Positions 1 to 11,303 are shown, counted from the first letter of the stretch. The stretch is DNA of 64,000 nucleotides from Hippopus hippopus (GCA_946811185.2 OX328108.1:22453239-22517238), one strand, 5' to 3'. The notes: generated from the sequence alone by a model not told the origin. Translations and numbers: made by a program.

Positions 1-169
1 CCAACACGCGAAAAGCGGCATTCGAACATTTGCTAAAGTGTCATCCCGGATCAGCCTGAGCAGTCCGCGAAGGCTGATCCGAGACGACACTTTCCGTTCT
101 TATGTAATTTTCTGTTTTGTGCAAGTCTACTGTTTCTCAAATGTCCGAATGCCCCTTTTCGCGTATTGC
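1..169. repeat. Family A MITE copy, internally deleted
   Basis: The copy starts with CAACACGCGAAAAG and ends with CCCCTTTTCGCGTATTGCA, which are inverted complements. It keeps the first GC-rich hairpin (GATCAGCCTGAGCAG / GCGAAGGCTGATCC) and the spacer running to GTGCAAGTCTACTGT. It then jumps straight to the right end, so the second hairpin is missing. Full copies lie at 2984, 6205 and 35641. Non-coding; the apparent reading frame over it is incidental. Confidence 0.8.
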
Positions 170-224
170 ATGCTATATGTCACTGCCTGTCTGTATATCT
201 GTCAATATGTGTCTGTATAAATAA

Positions 225-482
225 TGAGTCATGCTCTGTTGAAAGGGTGTTTAATGCATCTACAAAAAAGTATCGATCCAAGTCAGCCTGCACAGTCCGC
301 ACAGGGTAGCCTCGGTCGAAAGTTTTTGCATTAGTTCAATTTTCTGCATGTAAAAGGGCCAGTCTCCTTTTATTCAGTCGCTTGTTGGACAAAATGGATT
401 TTATGGATCCAGTATTATTGTGATAACATGATTGGTATAACTTTATCACTGAGTTAAACCCACTTTTGCCAGAGGTTGGTCA
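225..482. repeat. Family B MITE copy
   Basis: This is a typical family B layout: GAGTCATGCTCTG left end, TTAATGCATCTAC, an AGCCTGCACAGTCCGCACAGG core, TCAATTTTCTGCATG, AAATGGATTTTATGGATCC, and a right end near GCCAGAGGTTGGTCA. The two ends are imperfect inverted repeats. More than twenty copies occur in the window in both orientations, which shows past amplification. No reading frame is conserved, so it would depend on a transposase supplied elsewhere. Confidence 0.8.
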
Positions 483-2329
483 TATGTGTCTGTCTTGCTG
501 TCTGTCTCTATCTGTCTATCTGCCATTCTGTTCGTCCATCCACAAGGTTGTCTCAGAATACATGTTTCTTACTTTACGCATACATCTGACTGTAAGCTGT
601 GCCTTCGTCATGTTTTTTGGTGACCGACGCACTTTTGAATAATATTTAAGTTACATCCTGTCGGCCAGCTTCGCTATCATTGTTCTCTTATCGTCTGTGT
701 TTACCAGCATTTTAAAAAAAACGACTTTTTCTAACCCACTGGATGTATTTATAAAGTTACCATTTATCAAATCCCAAGTGTTACCCATCCGGAGAAGGAA
801 AGCAATTGAAAACATTTTGTAAAAGGAAAAACGTTGGTAAGAATTTTCTTATTTTCCCGAAATATTTCCTACCCTTTCAAAGACAAAAATATCTGCTTTC
901 AAACGCCTACTTGCCCTGGGCTGTAAAACGGAATTGTTCGGTAGAGCGAAAGTATTGTTTGTTTATTTAAATGATAACGTGCTTTACAACAGTATTTCAG
1001 TCATATCACTGCAACAGCTCTCTAACTTAAAGGCGTTTCAGCGAGTTATTTCTAGCGCAGAGAATTTTGTGAAATTTGACACAGAGACACTTCAAAGTAT
1101 ATTCTTTCAATATATGAAGAGATAATCAGACCTAACCAGATGAACAAAAAAAAAATCTGATCCTTCTAACCCTTCTTTCAAATTACACAAAAACCAAGTT
1201 ATTGCAGCAGACGTCAGATTTTTGTGAGTAAAGTCTATCATTTCAGCCAAATCATGTTTTGTGTGTTTTAAATTCATAAGAAATCGATTGATCCTCTCAA
1301 CTTGATGAGAAGTTAATATTTGTTTCAAATAAATGACCCGCTATCGATGTTTCAATAACATCCATAACCGCCAAAAAGATCATTTTATCATAGAAAATCA
1401 AGACATTATTTGACTTCCAAAAAAATCTAGCACAGAGATTTTTCTTATTTTTCACAGATATACACATGGGTATATCCTTTATCAAAAAATGCAAAAAAAA
1501 ATGATAGGTCGCCTACCTACTTTTCCCATTTTAGGACTCGATTACCTCCCTTGGAAAAACGAAAATGACACAAGTCACCCAAGATTCAAATTAATAAGTA
1601 AAATTGATTATTTTCAGCACAAATTCATGTCTTTTTCACAATAAAGATAATATTGCCTTTTCCTGATATATACTCGATTGAACAATGGAATGGGACGGCT
1701 TTGGAAAACATTTTGGTAAAAAGAGTAATTGCTCATAACAAGCAATTTTGCCTTTCCCCACAATATTTTTACACAAGCGGCATTTCAACTTGCATTAATA
1801 CCTTATTTAAAGTTGTCATCTGCAGCTTCTTTCAATTTAGAAGTTCCTATTCAATTCATTTAGGAAAGGGTTAATGCGAAATAGTACATTTTTATGGATG
1901 GAAAAACAACAAAAGTAGAACTGTCCAGGAATTACTCGAAGGCATAAATTACAGATGAATTTTATAGCAAAATGAAACAAGCGTTCCGATTTATATCAAT
2001 ATCCAGGAAAGAGACTTTGAAAACACTGAAAAGGAGAACTGCGTGTAGTTTTCTCTTTTTTCTCACACTAAACTTACTATCCGGATAAGTGATGTCCGAA
2101 AAATGTACCTGTTCCGTGTCCGCTGTTTCGGAACGGTTTACACTTTCATACATTGATCTTTAAAAAAAACTTGTATCTACCACTACTTCCTCCACGTCTT
2201 GCAGCTGAAATCGGCAGTCCGATAATAGTACTACATTCGAGAAAAATTACGCGCAAGGAAAAAAAAAGAAAGCAGAGAGACATGCGCGGAAATGTTGCGC
2301 AATGAGAATCCGACGAAATCTCTTAATGT
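483..2329. other. Intergenic or intronic DNA, no gene recognised
   Basis: AT-rich sequence with a short GTCTGTCTATCTGTC-type simple repeat near 500-535 and many A or T runs. Reading frames up to 73 codons have no recognisable domain, and I found no convincing splice-bounded exon on either strand. Confidence 0.5.
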
Positions 2330-2440
2330 GGGAGACAGGGGCGCATGTGGGCGATAGTTGTGTTAGGGAAGAGTGTCGGATTCCATCGCCCACAATTCCG
2401 AGTTCGAACCGCATCACAAGTGGAGTCAACCTTCTTGCGA
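2330..2440 (+). repeat. Possible degenerate tRNA-derived SINE head
   Basis: GAGTTCGAACCGC near 2399 resembles a Pol III B box, and GGCGATAGTTGTGTTAG about 50 bases upstream could be a decayed A box. No cloverleaf can be drawn and no tail or target duplication is visible. Inference only. Confidence 0.22.
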
Positions 2441-2544
2441 CTGCGTACAGTAGGGCGCAATTACTGGTTAACGTTTCCAGTAACGTTCCAAAGCTACTTA
2501 ATACAGACTGTAGAACTTGTTATGTAATCTTGTTTTGATATTTA

Positions 2545-2705
2545 AGATGTGGCTTTATGTTAAAAATTATCTCTGGAAGGGCAGAGAGTATTTTCGGATA
2601 ATTAAAAAGATGCTGATTTGGAGCATTTTCTCTTTTCCCCACAATGTCTGCAAAAGACTTCTCCCTCAATGTCGTAAAGACACGAGATTTGAAGGGTTTA
2701 AGGCC
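2545..2705 (-). repeat. Family D MITE copy, diverged
   Basis: It keeps the AAAAAGATGCTGATTTGGAGCA / GCATTTTCTCTTTTCCCC hairpin core and the TGTCGTAAAGACACGAGATT arm of family D. The flanking arms are decayed. A clearer copy is at 17621. Confidence 0.55.
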
Positions 2706-2983
2706 GAAACTTATTATTCGAGCCATAGTTGACTTGTCGTCTTGAAATGCTTCCAGGCTGGAAAAGTCTACAATATTGTCCTTTGGTATATAAGTTAAGG
2801 GTCATAAAATGCTGAGAGCCCCATAAAGTTAACCATTTTAGAAAATTCTGAAAAAAAAATTCACCAAAATGTAAAGAACAAAAAATCTTTACAGTTCTTT
2901 TCGCTGGAAAAAAAAGTTTTGATGTAGGTTTGGACAGAGAAGATCAAATTATATCAGACAGCACGTTCTGTGCAGCCTTATAT

Positions 2984-3247
2984 GGCTTGCAACACGCGAA
3001 AAGGGATATTCGGACATTTGCGTAACGTGCCGTCTAGGATCAGTCTGCGCAGTCCGCGCAGACTAATCCGAGACGGCACTTTACGACTACATTAGATTTT
3101 GTGCTACAGTAGACTTGCGCAAAATAGAAAATTACATAAAAACGGAAAGTGTCGTTTCGGATTAGCCCGCGCGGACTGCGCAGGCTGATCCGAGACGACG
3201 CTGTACGCAAATGTCCGAATGCCCCTTTTTGCGTGTTGCAGGCCATA
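2984..3247. repeat. Family A MITE copy, nearly complete
   Basis: Left end GGCTTGCAACACGCGAAAAGG and right end CCTTTTTGCGTGTTGCAGGCC are inverted complements. Between them lie two hairpins, GTGCCGTC...CGGCAC and GTGTCGTTTC...GAGACGAC, each with an inverted GCGCAGTCCGCGC-type core. The 60-base spacer reads TACATTAGATTTTGTGCTAC then AGTAGACTTGCGC. This copy is the reference for the truncated copy that abuts exon 5 near 63158. Confidence 0.85.
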
Positions 3248-3349
3248 TTGGCCTACACTGTATGTAAAAGTCATTCTGAGTAGCCAAAGTGTAAACTATT
3301 TGCCATACGACACCATTTAAGATTCATCCAAAGTCAAAACATTTGCAGA

Positions 3350-3525
3350 CATCTTATCAAAGGTAGCTCAAATGATGGAATTTGCCTTTATTTGAGTATA
3401 AAGTAATGTGGGCAAAAAGGAGAAAATGTTGGTTAACGGCATTTTCTCCTTTTCCCCAAAATGTTTCTAAAACCTGTACTACTAATGGTCGTTACAATTC
3501 AAGATTGTATGGTAAAGGATTCACG
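3350..3525 (-). repeat. Family D MITE copy
   Basis: The core AAAAAGGAGAAAATGTTGG / CGGCATTTTCTCCTTTTCCCC is a near-perfect hairpin. TCGTTACAATTCAAGATTGT and GGTAAAGGATT form the outer arm. Orientation is opposite to the copy at 17621. Confidence 0.7.
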
Positions 3526-3978
3526 TGTTTTGTTTAAATTCAAAGCTCCATAGACGTTGTGAAGACGTCTTCATCAAATAGGGAAGATCATCATGACTAA
3601 AGGTTTAAATTACAAATAAAAGTAAAGCGTTGTGATAAAAGGAGAATTTTTCACCGCAAACACTTTCAGGAATTACTTAACCACAAACAATTATCTTTCG
3701 CTGCCTGCTGGGAAATGATACATACAGTTAGAGCCAAACAAAAAACTGGACAGGAAGTAGAAAAAATCAAAATGGAGGACGGGAGTGGCGACATGTATAA
3801 ATGTAATGAGTATTGAGTTAAAAACCAGTCCAAGCAATTCTGTACTTCTATCAGATAATGTTTCTCACTTTCAGGCTTTTGAAGTAAGGTACTGTCAAAA
3901 TCCACATGCAGAAAAATGGTATACTACCCAGATGTTGTAAAATCTTTAAAATTCGGTCAATCTGCAAGCGGGACACAG

Positions 3979-4222
3979 TCAGTACACGGTATGGCCACCA
4001 TTAGCACGAATACAAGTTTTAACTCTTCTGGGGGTTGACCAGATCAGGCCGTCCAGCTGTTATTTTGGAATCACCTGCCATTCCTGACTTAAAAGTTGCT
4101 CAAGGTGTTGGAGGTTCTGAGGCCTCACATTTCCATCATTGACACGCCTACCAAGAATATCCCACGCACGCTCAATCGGATTGAGATCTGGAGATCTTGC
4201 TGGCCACTCAAATTGCCAAGAA
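3979..4222 (-). pseudogene. Tc1/mariner transposase C-terminal fragment
   Basis: The minus strand encodes WPARSPDLNPIERAWDILG, the motif that carries the third catalytic acidic residue (E of NPIE) in Tc1/mariner transposases. It continues through EWQVIP, then an in-frame TAA, and ends CIRANGGHTVY-stop as in intact family members. The N-terminal DNA-binding domains and the first two catalytic aspartates are absent, so it is a relic. Many Tc1-like transposases end in a similar RANGGHT peptide, which supports the assignment. Confidence 0.85.
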
Positions 4223-4269
4223 GAGTTCAAGCTTGTATTCGTGCTAATGGTGGCCATACCGTGTACTGA
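4222..4269 (+). pseudogene. Second, inverted Tc1 transposase C-terminus
   Basis: The plus strand reads RVQACIRANGGHTVY-stop, the same C-terminal peptide as the minus-strand fragment at 3979-4222 but in opposite orientation. It marks the right half of the palindrome. Only about 15 residues remain. Confidence 0.75.
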
Positions 4270-4304
4270 CTGTTTCAGATTGAACGAATTTTAGAGATTT
4301 TAAG

Positions 4305-4576
4305 GTTGGTTGTATTGGTTGTATTGGGGTTTAACGCCACTTTAACAGCTAAGGTCATATCATGGCGGTCGGTGACGCACATGTGTTTCCTGGCTTTCTC
4401 ACACCAGTACTAACACAACTTTCTTTCCAAAGCCACCGACTACTTTTCTCACATGCTTCAGCAGAGGTGAGAGGCGAAAATACGCCGGAAAGAAAGTTCG
4501 CCTCAACCGGGTATTGAACTCACAACCACCAGGTCATGAGTCCGACACGCTCACCACTGAGCCACCCGGGCGGGGC
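4305..4576 (-). mobile_element. tRNA-derived SINE with 12-bp target duplication
   Basis: Read on the minus strand it begins CCCGGGTGGCTCAGTGGTGA, a Pol III A-box region. It continues through GGTTGTGAGTTCAATACCC (B box) and ends in a GGCGTTAAACCCCAATACA tail. It is flanked by a perfect 12-bp direct repeat AGAGATTTTAAG at 4293-4304 and 4577-4588, the signature of target-primed insertion. It interrupts the right arm of the Tc1 palindrome and is therefore younger than it. Confidence 0.85.
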
Positions 4577-4739
4577 AGAGATTTTAAGACATCTGGGTAG
4601 TATACCACTTTTTTGCATGTGGATTTAGACAGTGCCTTACTTCGAAAGCCTGTAAATGAGAAACATTATCTGATAGAAGTACGGAATTGCTAGGACTGGT
4701 TTGTAACTCAATTCTCATTACATTTATACAATGAAATTG

Positions 4740-5800
4740 TCTGTATGTGTGATCATAAAATTCTGATGCAGCGGTAATTCATTGTTGCTTAACTTTTTGT
4801 GAGGAGTAAACTAGCGTTTCCCGTGTCACACCACTGGAGTTTTTGCAGTATTGAAAATAGTGTTAAATCAACCATCTTTAAAGCTTCACAGTTTTGTTAA
4901 TGGCAAACCCTTGGCTTCTCCGTCTGTTGCTTTCAAAAGTACATCTATAGTCATTCATAAAAGGCAATAAGAATGTGAACCGATTGCGTTTTTCGCTTAC
5001 ACTTACAAACACAGGCACCCTAGAATTTGTCCTCTCAAAAGCACCCGTTCACGGCCATGATCCTAAATTTTTGTTCCTCCAATGACACAAAATAGTCCTG
5101 TAAATATAGAAGAAAAACCATATCTAACTTGGTCCCACTGTCCAAATTTGAAGCAAATCTAAATTTTGTACCACCAAGCCCTTTCAGCTCCATGAAACAG
5201 TGCATAGAATTGCTACTGCAAAAGTTCACATAGGACTACTTTTGACAACTACGACCCGGAAACAATCTCGCAGTGATGCGACACCGTCTACCTTCGAAGT
5301 TACTATACCAATGATGATCACTTGATTTGATAGTGTGCTTCAGTCTTATATCTAAGAGCCTAGCAAGATCTGATCAAAGGTTGCGGAACTCGGGTTTTCC
5401 GTAACTTTCTGATCACAGAAATAAACGTTACGGGACGTTATAAGTTCCCGGATCCTGTTGGGTAAGCTGATCCATCTTTTCTTTGAAGTTTTCTTGCGCT
5501 CTTGCCAAAACTTTAAAAAAAAACTGTGTTGTCAACCTATGACTTGAATTATATACAGTTTCATTGAGAAGCGATATCAGATATGAATTGGGGAAAGACA
5601 TTTAACACGCCTTTTCGGTTTTATCTTATTTGGAGCTGGGGGTTTGATTAACTGGTTGGTTGGTTGGTTGGTTGGTTGGTTGACATGACTCTATGCACTC
5701 AATTATTTTTCATTCCTAACAAAATTCGCAACACATTCATAACCTGGGGAATTAACAATCCAAATGTCACAATATTCTCTCAAGTACAAATACATAAATG
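4740..5800. other. No gene recognised; short GGTT run
   Basis: AT-rich sequence with no convincing exon or repeat family. A GGTTGGTTGG run occupies about 5652-5682. Short frames up to 64 codons on the minus strand near 5035-5229 resemble no family I know. Confidence 0.5.
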
Positions 5801-6050
5801 TATGTGCTATGCTCTGGCAAATGGGGGTTTAATGTACCTCTGTGATCTACCACACCAAGCAAGACATTTCATGATTATGAATCCATATGATCTATTTTGT
5901 GTAACAACTAGCTAAATGATGAGGTAAACTGTCCCTTAGACATACAGAAAATTGGCCTATAGCAAAATATTTCGACTGCGCAGGCTGACATGAGCCGACG
6001 CTTTTTGCAGATGCATTAAGCCCCTCCCCTTTTTATGGTGCTTGGCTCAT
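5801..6050. repeat. Family B MITE copy
   Basis: Runs from TATGCTCTGGCAAATGGGG to TATGGTGCTTGGCTCA. The core palindrome is reduced to one arm (ACTGCGCAGGCTGACATG), so the hairpin is broken. Confidence 0.7.
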
Positions 6051-6204
6051 ACATCAATCAGTCTGTTCTTCTGCCCTTCCTTTTCACCTAACAGGTCCCT
6101 TGATAACTTCAGGGAAAAAAACTGTGTCCGATATGGGACTTGAACATGATACCCTTTGCTAATACAGAATTGCTTAACTGAGCTACCCTAAACTCTTATA
6201 GCTA

Positions 6205-6474
6205 ATATGGCCTGCAACACGCGAAAAGGGGCATTCGAACGTCTTCGTAAAGTGTCGTCCCGGATCAACCTGTGCATTCCGCGCAGACTAGTCCAAGACG
6301 GCTCTTTCCGTTCTTATGTAAATTTCTGTTTTGTGCAAGTCTACTGTGGGACATAATCTAATATGATCTTGAAGTGCCGTCTCGGATTAGCCTGCGCGGA
6401 CTGTGCAGGCTGATCCGACGCGACACTTTACACAAATGTTCGAATGCCCCTTTTAGCTTGTTGAAGGTCATATA
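6205..6474. repeat. Family A MITE copy
   Basis: GGCCTGCAACACGCGAAAAGG left end, two hairpins (GATCAACCTGTGCATTCCGC and TTAGCCTGCGCGGACTGTGC) and a decayed GCTTGTTGAAGGTCAT right end. The spacer contains TGCAAGTCTACTGTGGGAC, matching other copies. Confidence 0.8.
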
Positions 6475-6524
6475 ACAATTGCACCCTCCTATTTACTGTT
6501 TGTAATATCCCTTGGTCAAAAAGA

Positions 6525-6800
6525 ACATGGATCCATAAAATCTATTTTGTTAAACAACTAGCTTAATGATGATTGGACTATATCAAAATGTTTCGACTGC
6601 GCAGGCTGACATGATCCGATCTTAACCATTTAGCAATTCGTCATGTGTTTAACGACCGACGAAACAGGTATTTAAAACAGCGTAAAAAGAAGAGGATGCT
6701 GATAACCGATATTTTCTCTTTTTACAATAGTGTTTATATCCTTTACCTTGTTGTCTGCAGATGCTTCTTGTATAGACTTGTCTAAAGTTTAGTGGACTGG
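6525..6800. repeat. Family B fragment followed by a family D fragment
   Basis: 6525-6628 carries CATGGATCCATAAAATC and the half-core CTGCGCAGGCTGACATGATC of family B. 6670-6800 carries AGGATGCTGATAACC / TATTTTCTCTTT and the GTCTGCAGATGC arm of family D. Both are truncated. Confidence 0.55.
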
Positions 6801-6898
6801 AAAAGTTTTAAAGTAATAATTTGAACTTGCACTGAAAGACTATACCTTCTGCAAGACACGTCCTATTTTTCCCAATTTGGGTGTCTCTCTGTAGGTTT

Positions 6899-7106
6899 AA
6901 ACCTTAGGCTGCCAAGCGCGACTCACTGACCTTTTGCGGAAAGTGTAGACGTAGATAAAACTGCACAGAACGTGCTGTCTGATCTTGGATCTACACTCCG
7001 ATAAAGAAATAGTATTCTACAAAATATAATTTTGAAATAGCAATATTTTGGTTTTTACATACGAATTAAAAATTTCATTTTAGTTATTTAGCAGGATAAG
7101 GGTTAA
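6899..7106 (+). repeat. Family C MITE copy
   Basis: Left end CCTTAGGCTGCCAAGCGCGAC, hairpin arms ACTGCACAGAACGTG / CTGTCTGATCTTGGATC, then the ATAGCAATATTTTGG block and a right end TTAGCAGGATAAGGGTTAA. The ends of this family are inverted repeats of the CCTTA/TAAGG type. The left stem is partly decayed. Confidence 0.75.
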
Positions 7107-7127
7107 TGTACACGCTCAATGACACCA

Positions 7128-7362
7128 AATGGGTCCCGGGTGGCACAGTGGTAAAGTGTAGGACTCATAAGCTGGAGGCCCGGGTTCGAGCCTCACTGGA
7201 AGCACTCGATTTTTCGTGGAAGTGTCTTTGGGCAAGATACTTCAGACATTGTTCTAGCCTAGCACTGATGAAACTTGGGACGAACATGAATATAATGAGT
7301 TGTCGCCGTGATATGACTGAAATATATATATTTGAGAAAGCGACGCAAAAAAAAAAAAGCTG
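7128..7362 (+). mobile_element. tRNA-derived SINE directly upstream of an exon
   Basis: Begins TCCCGGGTGGCACAGTGGTA (A box), followed 35 bases later by GGCCCGGGTTCGAGCCTC (B box). It has a TTGTCGCCGTGATATGACTG body and ends in A-rich sequence (AAAAAAAAAAAA at about 7349-7361). It stops about 50 bases before the splice acceptor of the exon at 7414. The paralogous copy near 11304 lacks it, so the SINE arrived after, or at the edge of, the segmental duplication. Confidence 0.8.
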
Positions 7363-7413
7363 TTCAATCAATTCAATGAATGACACTTAACTCTTTCTTG
7401 TTTGTATTCCCAG

Positions 7414-7665
7414 GCAAAAGTGCAATGTGATAAATTCCTAGACCCGAACTGTAATAACCTACGCGCCAATCTTTCGGAAGAAACAAACGAAAATCTACAA
7501 CCTTCGGACGAGTTTCAAACCATTGAGCAGATGATGCCGATAAACCTAGGAGAGCTATTTCAGGTCGCAGATGAGGATTCTCGAAGCCTTTTGACGATGA
7601 AAAAAGACATGGAAGAGTTTGAAAAAAAAAAGTTCCCAAAGTTTCGGACACCTCCAACTGGCTGA
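7414..7665 (+). CDS. Terminal coding exon of an unrecognised gene (copy 1)
   Basis: The sequence TTCTTGTTTGTATTCCCAG is a good polypyrimidine tract and 3-prime splice site. From 7414 the open frame runs AKVQCDKFLDPNCNNLRANL to a TGA at 7663-7665, about 83 residues. The peptide is acidic and hydrophilic, with two cysteines near its start and a lysine/glutamate-rich tail (DMEEFEKKK) that may be helical. I do not recognise the family. It is probably the last exon of a gene entering from the left, whose earlier exons I could not identify. A related but frameshifted copy lies 3,890 bases downstream at 11304; keeping the frame while the other copy lost it argues for real coding. An AATAAA at about 8084 could be the polyadenylation signal. 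Confidence 0.55.
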   Translation, partial: AKVQCDKFLDPNCNNLRANLSEETNENLQPSDEFQTIEQMMPINLGELFQVADEDSRSLLTMKKDMEEFEKKKFPKFRTPPTG

Positions 7666-7679
7666 CCTGTTGAATGAAT

Positions 7680-8190
7680 CTTTTACAAGACGACAATGAA
7701 AATCGCTCTTTAAACCATTGTTTGAAAAGGAGTAAATGCTGTTGCCCGGCATTTTTTTTCCATTTCTTACAATGTTGTCGACCATTTTGAATTTTTATCA
7801 CATCTTTAATGCAATATCTTATTTGTCGTCTGCAAATGCTTTTTTACAATGAGAAGTGTAAAATATTGCTGTCTGGTATAGTTGCCTGTGTGTTATAAGC
7901 AACGTGCACAAGTTATGTTTTCATTTCTGGAAAGACAAAAGTAATTGCCCTAAGTTTGAATTGGCTTTTTTTATGATCTTTTCTTTATTACTGCACAAAT
8001 ATGACTTTTTCAGACCGAAAAAGCTAGCCTTGGTCCCGGTGTCATTAGTTACAAAGTAACGTCAGTATATTGAAAAGGAAAAAAATAAAACCGATCAGCC
8101 TGAAACCCAGTCAACAAATTACTTGTCATATAAAATAATTCTTTTTCCACAGTGTTGTAAAAGTCCTTATATGAGATATTTCATACCAAA
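7680..8190 (+). repeat. Family D MITE plus left copy of the segmental duplication
   Basis: 7680-7885 carries AAAAGGAGTAAATGCTGTTGC, CGGCATTTTTTTTCC and TTTGTCGTCTGCAAATGC, a family D element. The sequence on to about 8190 (GTGTTATAAGCAACG, TTTTCAGACC, GTTGTAAAA..ATGAGATATTTCATAC) has counterparts at 11880-12195, marking one duplicated block together with the exon. Confidence 0.65.
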
Positions 8191-9004
8191 AAATCGAACG
8201 GAAAGATTGATTTTTGTGGCATTTGTCGAATACAATGCCACTATGAGTTCAATACTGAATTTTTAAGACTATGTATCGTATTTTGTGCAAAGCAGAAGGA
8301 AATAAACCAAATTAAACTCAATTTTTCTCAGACAAATGAGTTTTTCGTTAGCACTCAGATATGTAATTGAAAATGGCATATCAAAATACACTGGTCGAGG
8401 CCATCGATCGTGGAAATACTTCCTTTTGGTTGAAAATAGCTTCACCCACTCATAGCCTTCTATTGGCGCAATGATAAACAAAATTTTTCTACTGACCTCT
8501 TGGTCCCGGGCGTTTTCGTTCCAAAACCAGTTCGTCCCTGGACTTGTTCGTCCCATGATTGCGTACTAAGCCAATTGATTTTGCATGAATATTTATAGAT
8601 CGAAATAATTGATTGTAATGTTGGGAATTAGATCTTTACGGCCAAAGATATCTCAAAATCACAGTTTTCAGGTACAAACTAAATTTAATTCGATACATTC
8701 ATATGCTTTCTCTCTCTACCCATCATACATCCTACTGTCAAGGGACACTAGTCCTAACTCCTCCTGAATGATCAAAGGGAGACCACCAATACAAAAATAA
8801 TCCTAACTTTGTCGTGAGTACTCTCCCTTCAACCAAAAAGGTATCAATTTACTTAGTAGGTTGACTTTCAAGCCAATACTTGAAAAATATTTCTCTTTTT
8901 TCTTCAAATTATTAATTCCACACAATGGCTTTCTTGACAAATGCCACTCCTGTGTTTTCAACGCTTTGATTATTTCTTGAGGTAAATTGGTCACGGTTAG
9001 AATG
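8191..9004. other. No gene recognised
   Basis: A 95-codon minus-strand frame spans 8269-8556 without a recognisable domain or splice signals. The rest is AT-rich sequence without repeats I can assign. Confidence 0.45.
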
Positions 9005-10990
9005 TTGGGCTCGCAAAATCTTTGGGGTTATTGCCCTTTGTTATTTTACAATTAAATTTTTTGTCCGAAGCATAACTTCCAAAGTATTAAAGATATTGGC
9101 TTCAATCTTCATATTCAGAAAGATCATATTGGGGACAAGTGGAGTTTACAAGATTCAATATTCTGTTCTCATTTTCTTGGAGTTATTGCCCTTTGTTATT
9201 TTTTAATTTGGATTTTTGTCTGTAGCATAAATTCCATAGTATTAAAGCTACTGGCTTCAAACTTCACATGCAGATAGACCAAATGGGGAACAAGATCCAT
9301 AACGCTGTCTTCATTATTCTGGAGTTATTACCCTATGTTATTTTACAAATTGGATTTTTGTACAGAGCATCACGTCATAAATATAAAAGCTATCGACTTC
9401 AAACTGCAAATGCAAATAGATCTCATTAGGGGCAAAATGCAGTGCACAAAATCCATAACTCTGTCTTAAAAACTTTTGATCCATAATTCTGTCTTCATTA
9501 TTTTTGGATTTATTGGCCTCTCTTATTTTACAATTTGGAATTTTGTCGAGGGCATAACTTCCAAACTGCAAACTGCATATGCAAACAGATTATATTAGCA
9601 ATAGCTGTGCACAAGATTCATATCTCTGTCTTCATTATTTTTACTCTTTTTTTTCTTTTTCTTTTTAATTATTTGCCTTTATTATTTTACAAGTTAGATT
9701 TTTGTCAAGAGCACAACATCCAAAGTGTGAAAGTTATTGACTTCAAACTTCATATGCAGATACATGTAAATTACATCAAGGACAAGTGCATAAGATCAAT
9801 CACTCTTTTTCTGTATTTTTGGATTAAGTGCCCTTTGTTATTTTACAAGTGAGATTTTCTTATCTGGAGCATAATTTCTAAAGTATAAAAGTTATTGGCT
9901 TCAAAACTCTCATGCAGATAGATCACATTAAGGACAAGTGAAGTGCACAAGATCCATAACTCTGTCCTCATTTTCCTCTTTTTTCTTTGTATTTTTATTG
10001 CCTTTTGTTATTCAACAAATTGAACTTATAGTCCGGAGCATAACTTCAAAAGTATAAAAGCTTTGACTTCAAAATTCGTGTGCAGATAGATCACAATGAG
10101 GACAAGTGCAGTCCGTATGATCCATCACTCTGTCCTTATCCTTTTTGGAGTTATTGCCCTTTTTTTTACAAGTTGGATTTTAGTCCCGAACATAACTCCA
10201 AAGTATTAAAGCTATTTACTTCAAACTTTATTTGCAGATATATCTCATTGGGTACAAGGGCACTGCACAAGATCCATAACTCTGTTCTTGTTATTTTGGA
10301 GTTATTGCCCTTTGTTTTTTACAAATTCAATTTTTTGCCCAGAGCATAAATTCCAAAACATAAAAGCGGTTTACGTCAGATTTCATTTTTAAAGAGATCA
10401 TGTTAAAGACAAGGGCAGAAAGCTAGATCTATAACTCTGGACTATTTTTGGAATTTACTTTTGAGTAATTGCCCTTTATTATTTTACAAACTGGATTTTT
10501 GCCCATAGCATAACTTCCAAGGTATAAAAGCTACTGACTTCGAAGTTCATTTGTAGATAGATCACGTTAGAGGACAAATGCAGTGCACAAGAACCATCAC
10601 TTTGTCTCCATTAGTTTTGGATTAATTGCCTAAAGATTTTTTATTTTCTTCTGTTTTTTTTTTAATATCCCACAAACAATAGATTGATGAGGTTTACTGG
10701 AGTCACCTTGTCCGTCGGTCCATTCGTCCGTCCGTGAGTCCGCTAAGCATTACTTCAAAAGTATAAAAGCTATCAACTTCAAACTTCATATGCAGATAGA
10801 TCCCATTGAGGACAAGACAACGCAGAAGATCCATAACTCTGTTAACATTATTTTTTGGAGTTATTGCCCTTTGTTATTTTAAAAATTGGATTTTTGTCAA
10901 GAGTATTTCATCCAAAGTATAAAAGCTATTCACTTCAAACTTCTTTGCAGATAGATCACATTGAGGACAAGTGCAGTGTACAAGAACTAT
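9005..10990 (+). repeat. Tandem array, about 12 units of about 158 bp
   Basis: Each unit reads roughly GGAGTTATTGCCCTTTGTTA, TTTTACAAATTGGATTTTTG, a GCATAACTTCCAAAGTAT box, AAAAGCTATTGACTTCAAAC, TTCATATGCAGATAGATCAC, and AGTGCACAAGATCCATAACTC. The AGCATAACTTCC box recurs near 9068, 9230, 9550, 9869, 10038, 10190, 10345, 10508, 10747 and 10905, with spacing of 150-240 bases. Divergence between units is substantial, so the array is old. It separates the two copies of the terminal exon. Confidence 0.85.
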
Positions 10991-11303
10991 CACTTTGTCT
11001 TCCTTCGACAGTTCTAGTTCACCCTTTCAAAAACAAATTCTATCATTTGGGCTACATCTTATTCTTCTTTTTACAAATGCTTTATAGTTTTGACAAGTTT
11101 TAAAATTGTTCCCTGGTAAAGACAAGTCAATCAATTCACTGCTTTAAGAGATAAATATCTTGAGTATAAACCCATTCATAATTTTGTCAACTGAACTTGC
11201 ATTTAAAGACCACGCTTTACAAAAGACAAATGTCCGGACTTCCATTTTTATATTTATAGAACATGAATTGTCACATTAAAAGCTTTCTTGTTTGTATTGC
11301 TAG

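Larger units (their letters stand above)
3795..4733. mobile_element. Palindromic (foldback) Tc1/mariner 3-prime-end pair
   Basis: The sequence 3795-4025 reappears as its inverted complement at 4222-4292 and 4589-4733. Examples are ATGGTATACTACCCAGATG against CATCTGGGTAGTATACC, and TATCAGATAATGTTTCTCA against GAGAAACATTATCTGATA. Divergence between the arms is modest. The inner parts of both arms encode the same transposase C-terminal peptide (CIRANGGHTVY then stop), pointing outward in opposite directions. The right arm is split by a SINE at 4305-4576. Inference: an inverted duplication of the 3-prime half of a Tc1-like element that formed a foldback structure before the SINE inserted. Confidence 0.75.

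Noticed and set aside
9005..10990. CRISPR-like or satellite interpretation of the 158-bp array
   Set aside because: Units are contiguous and diverged throughout, without short conserved repeats separated by unique spacers.
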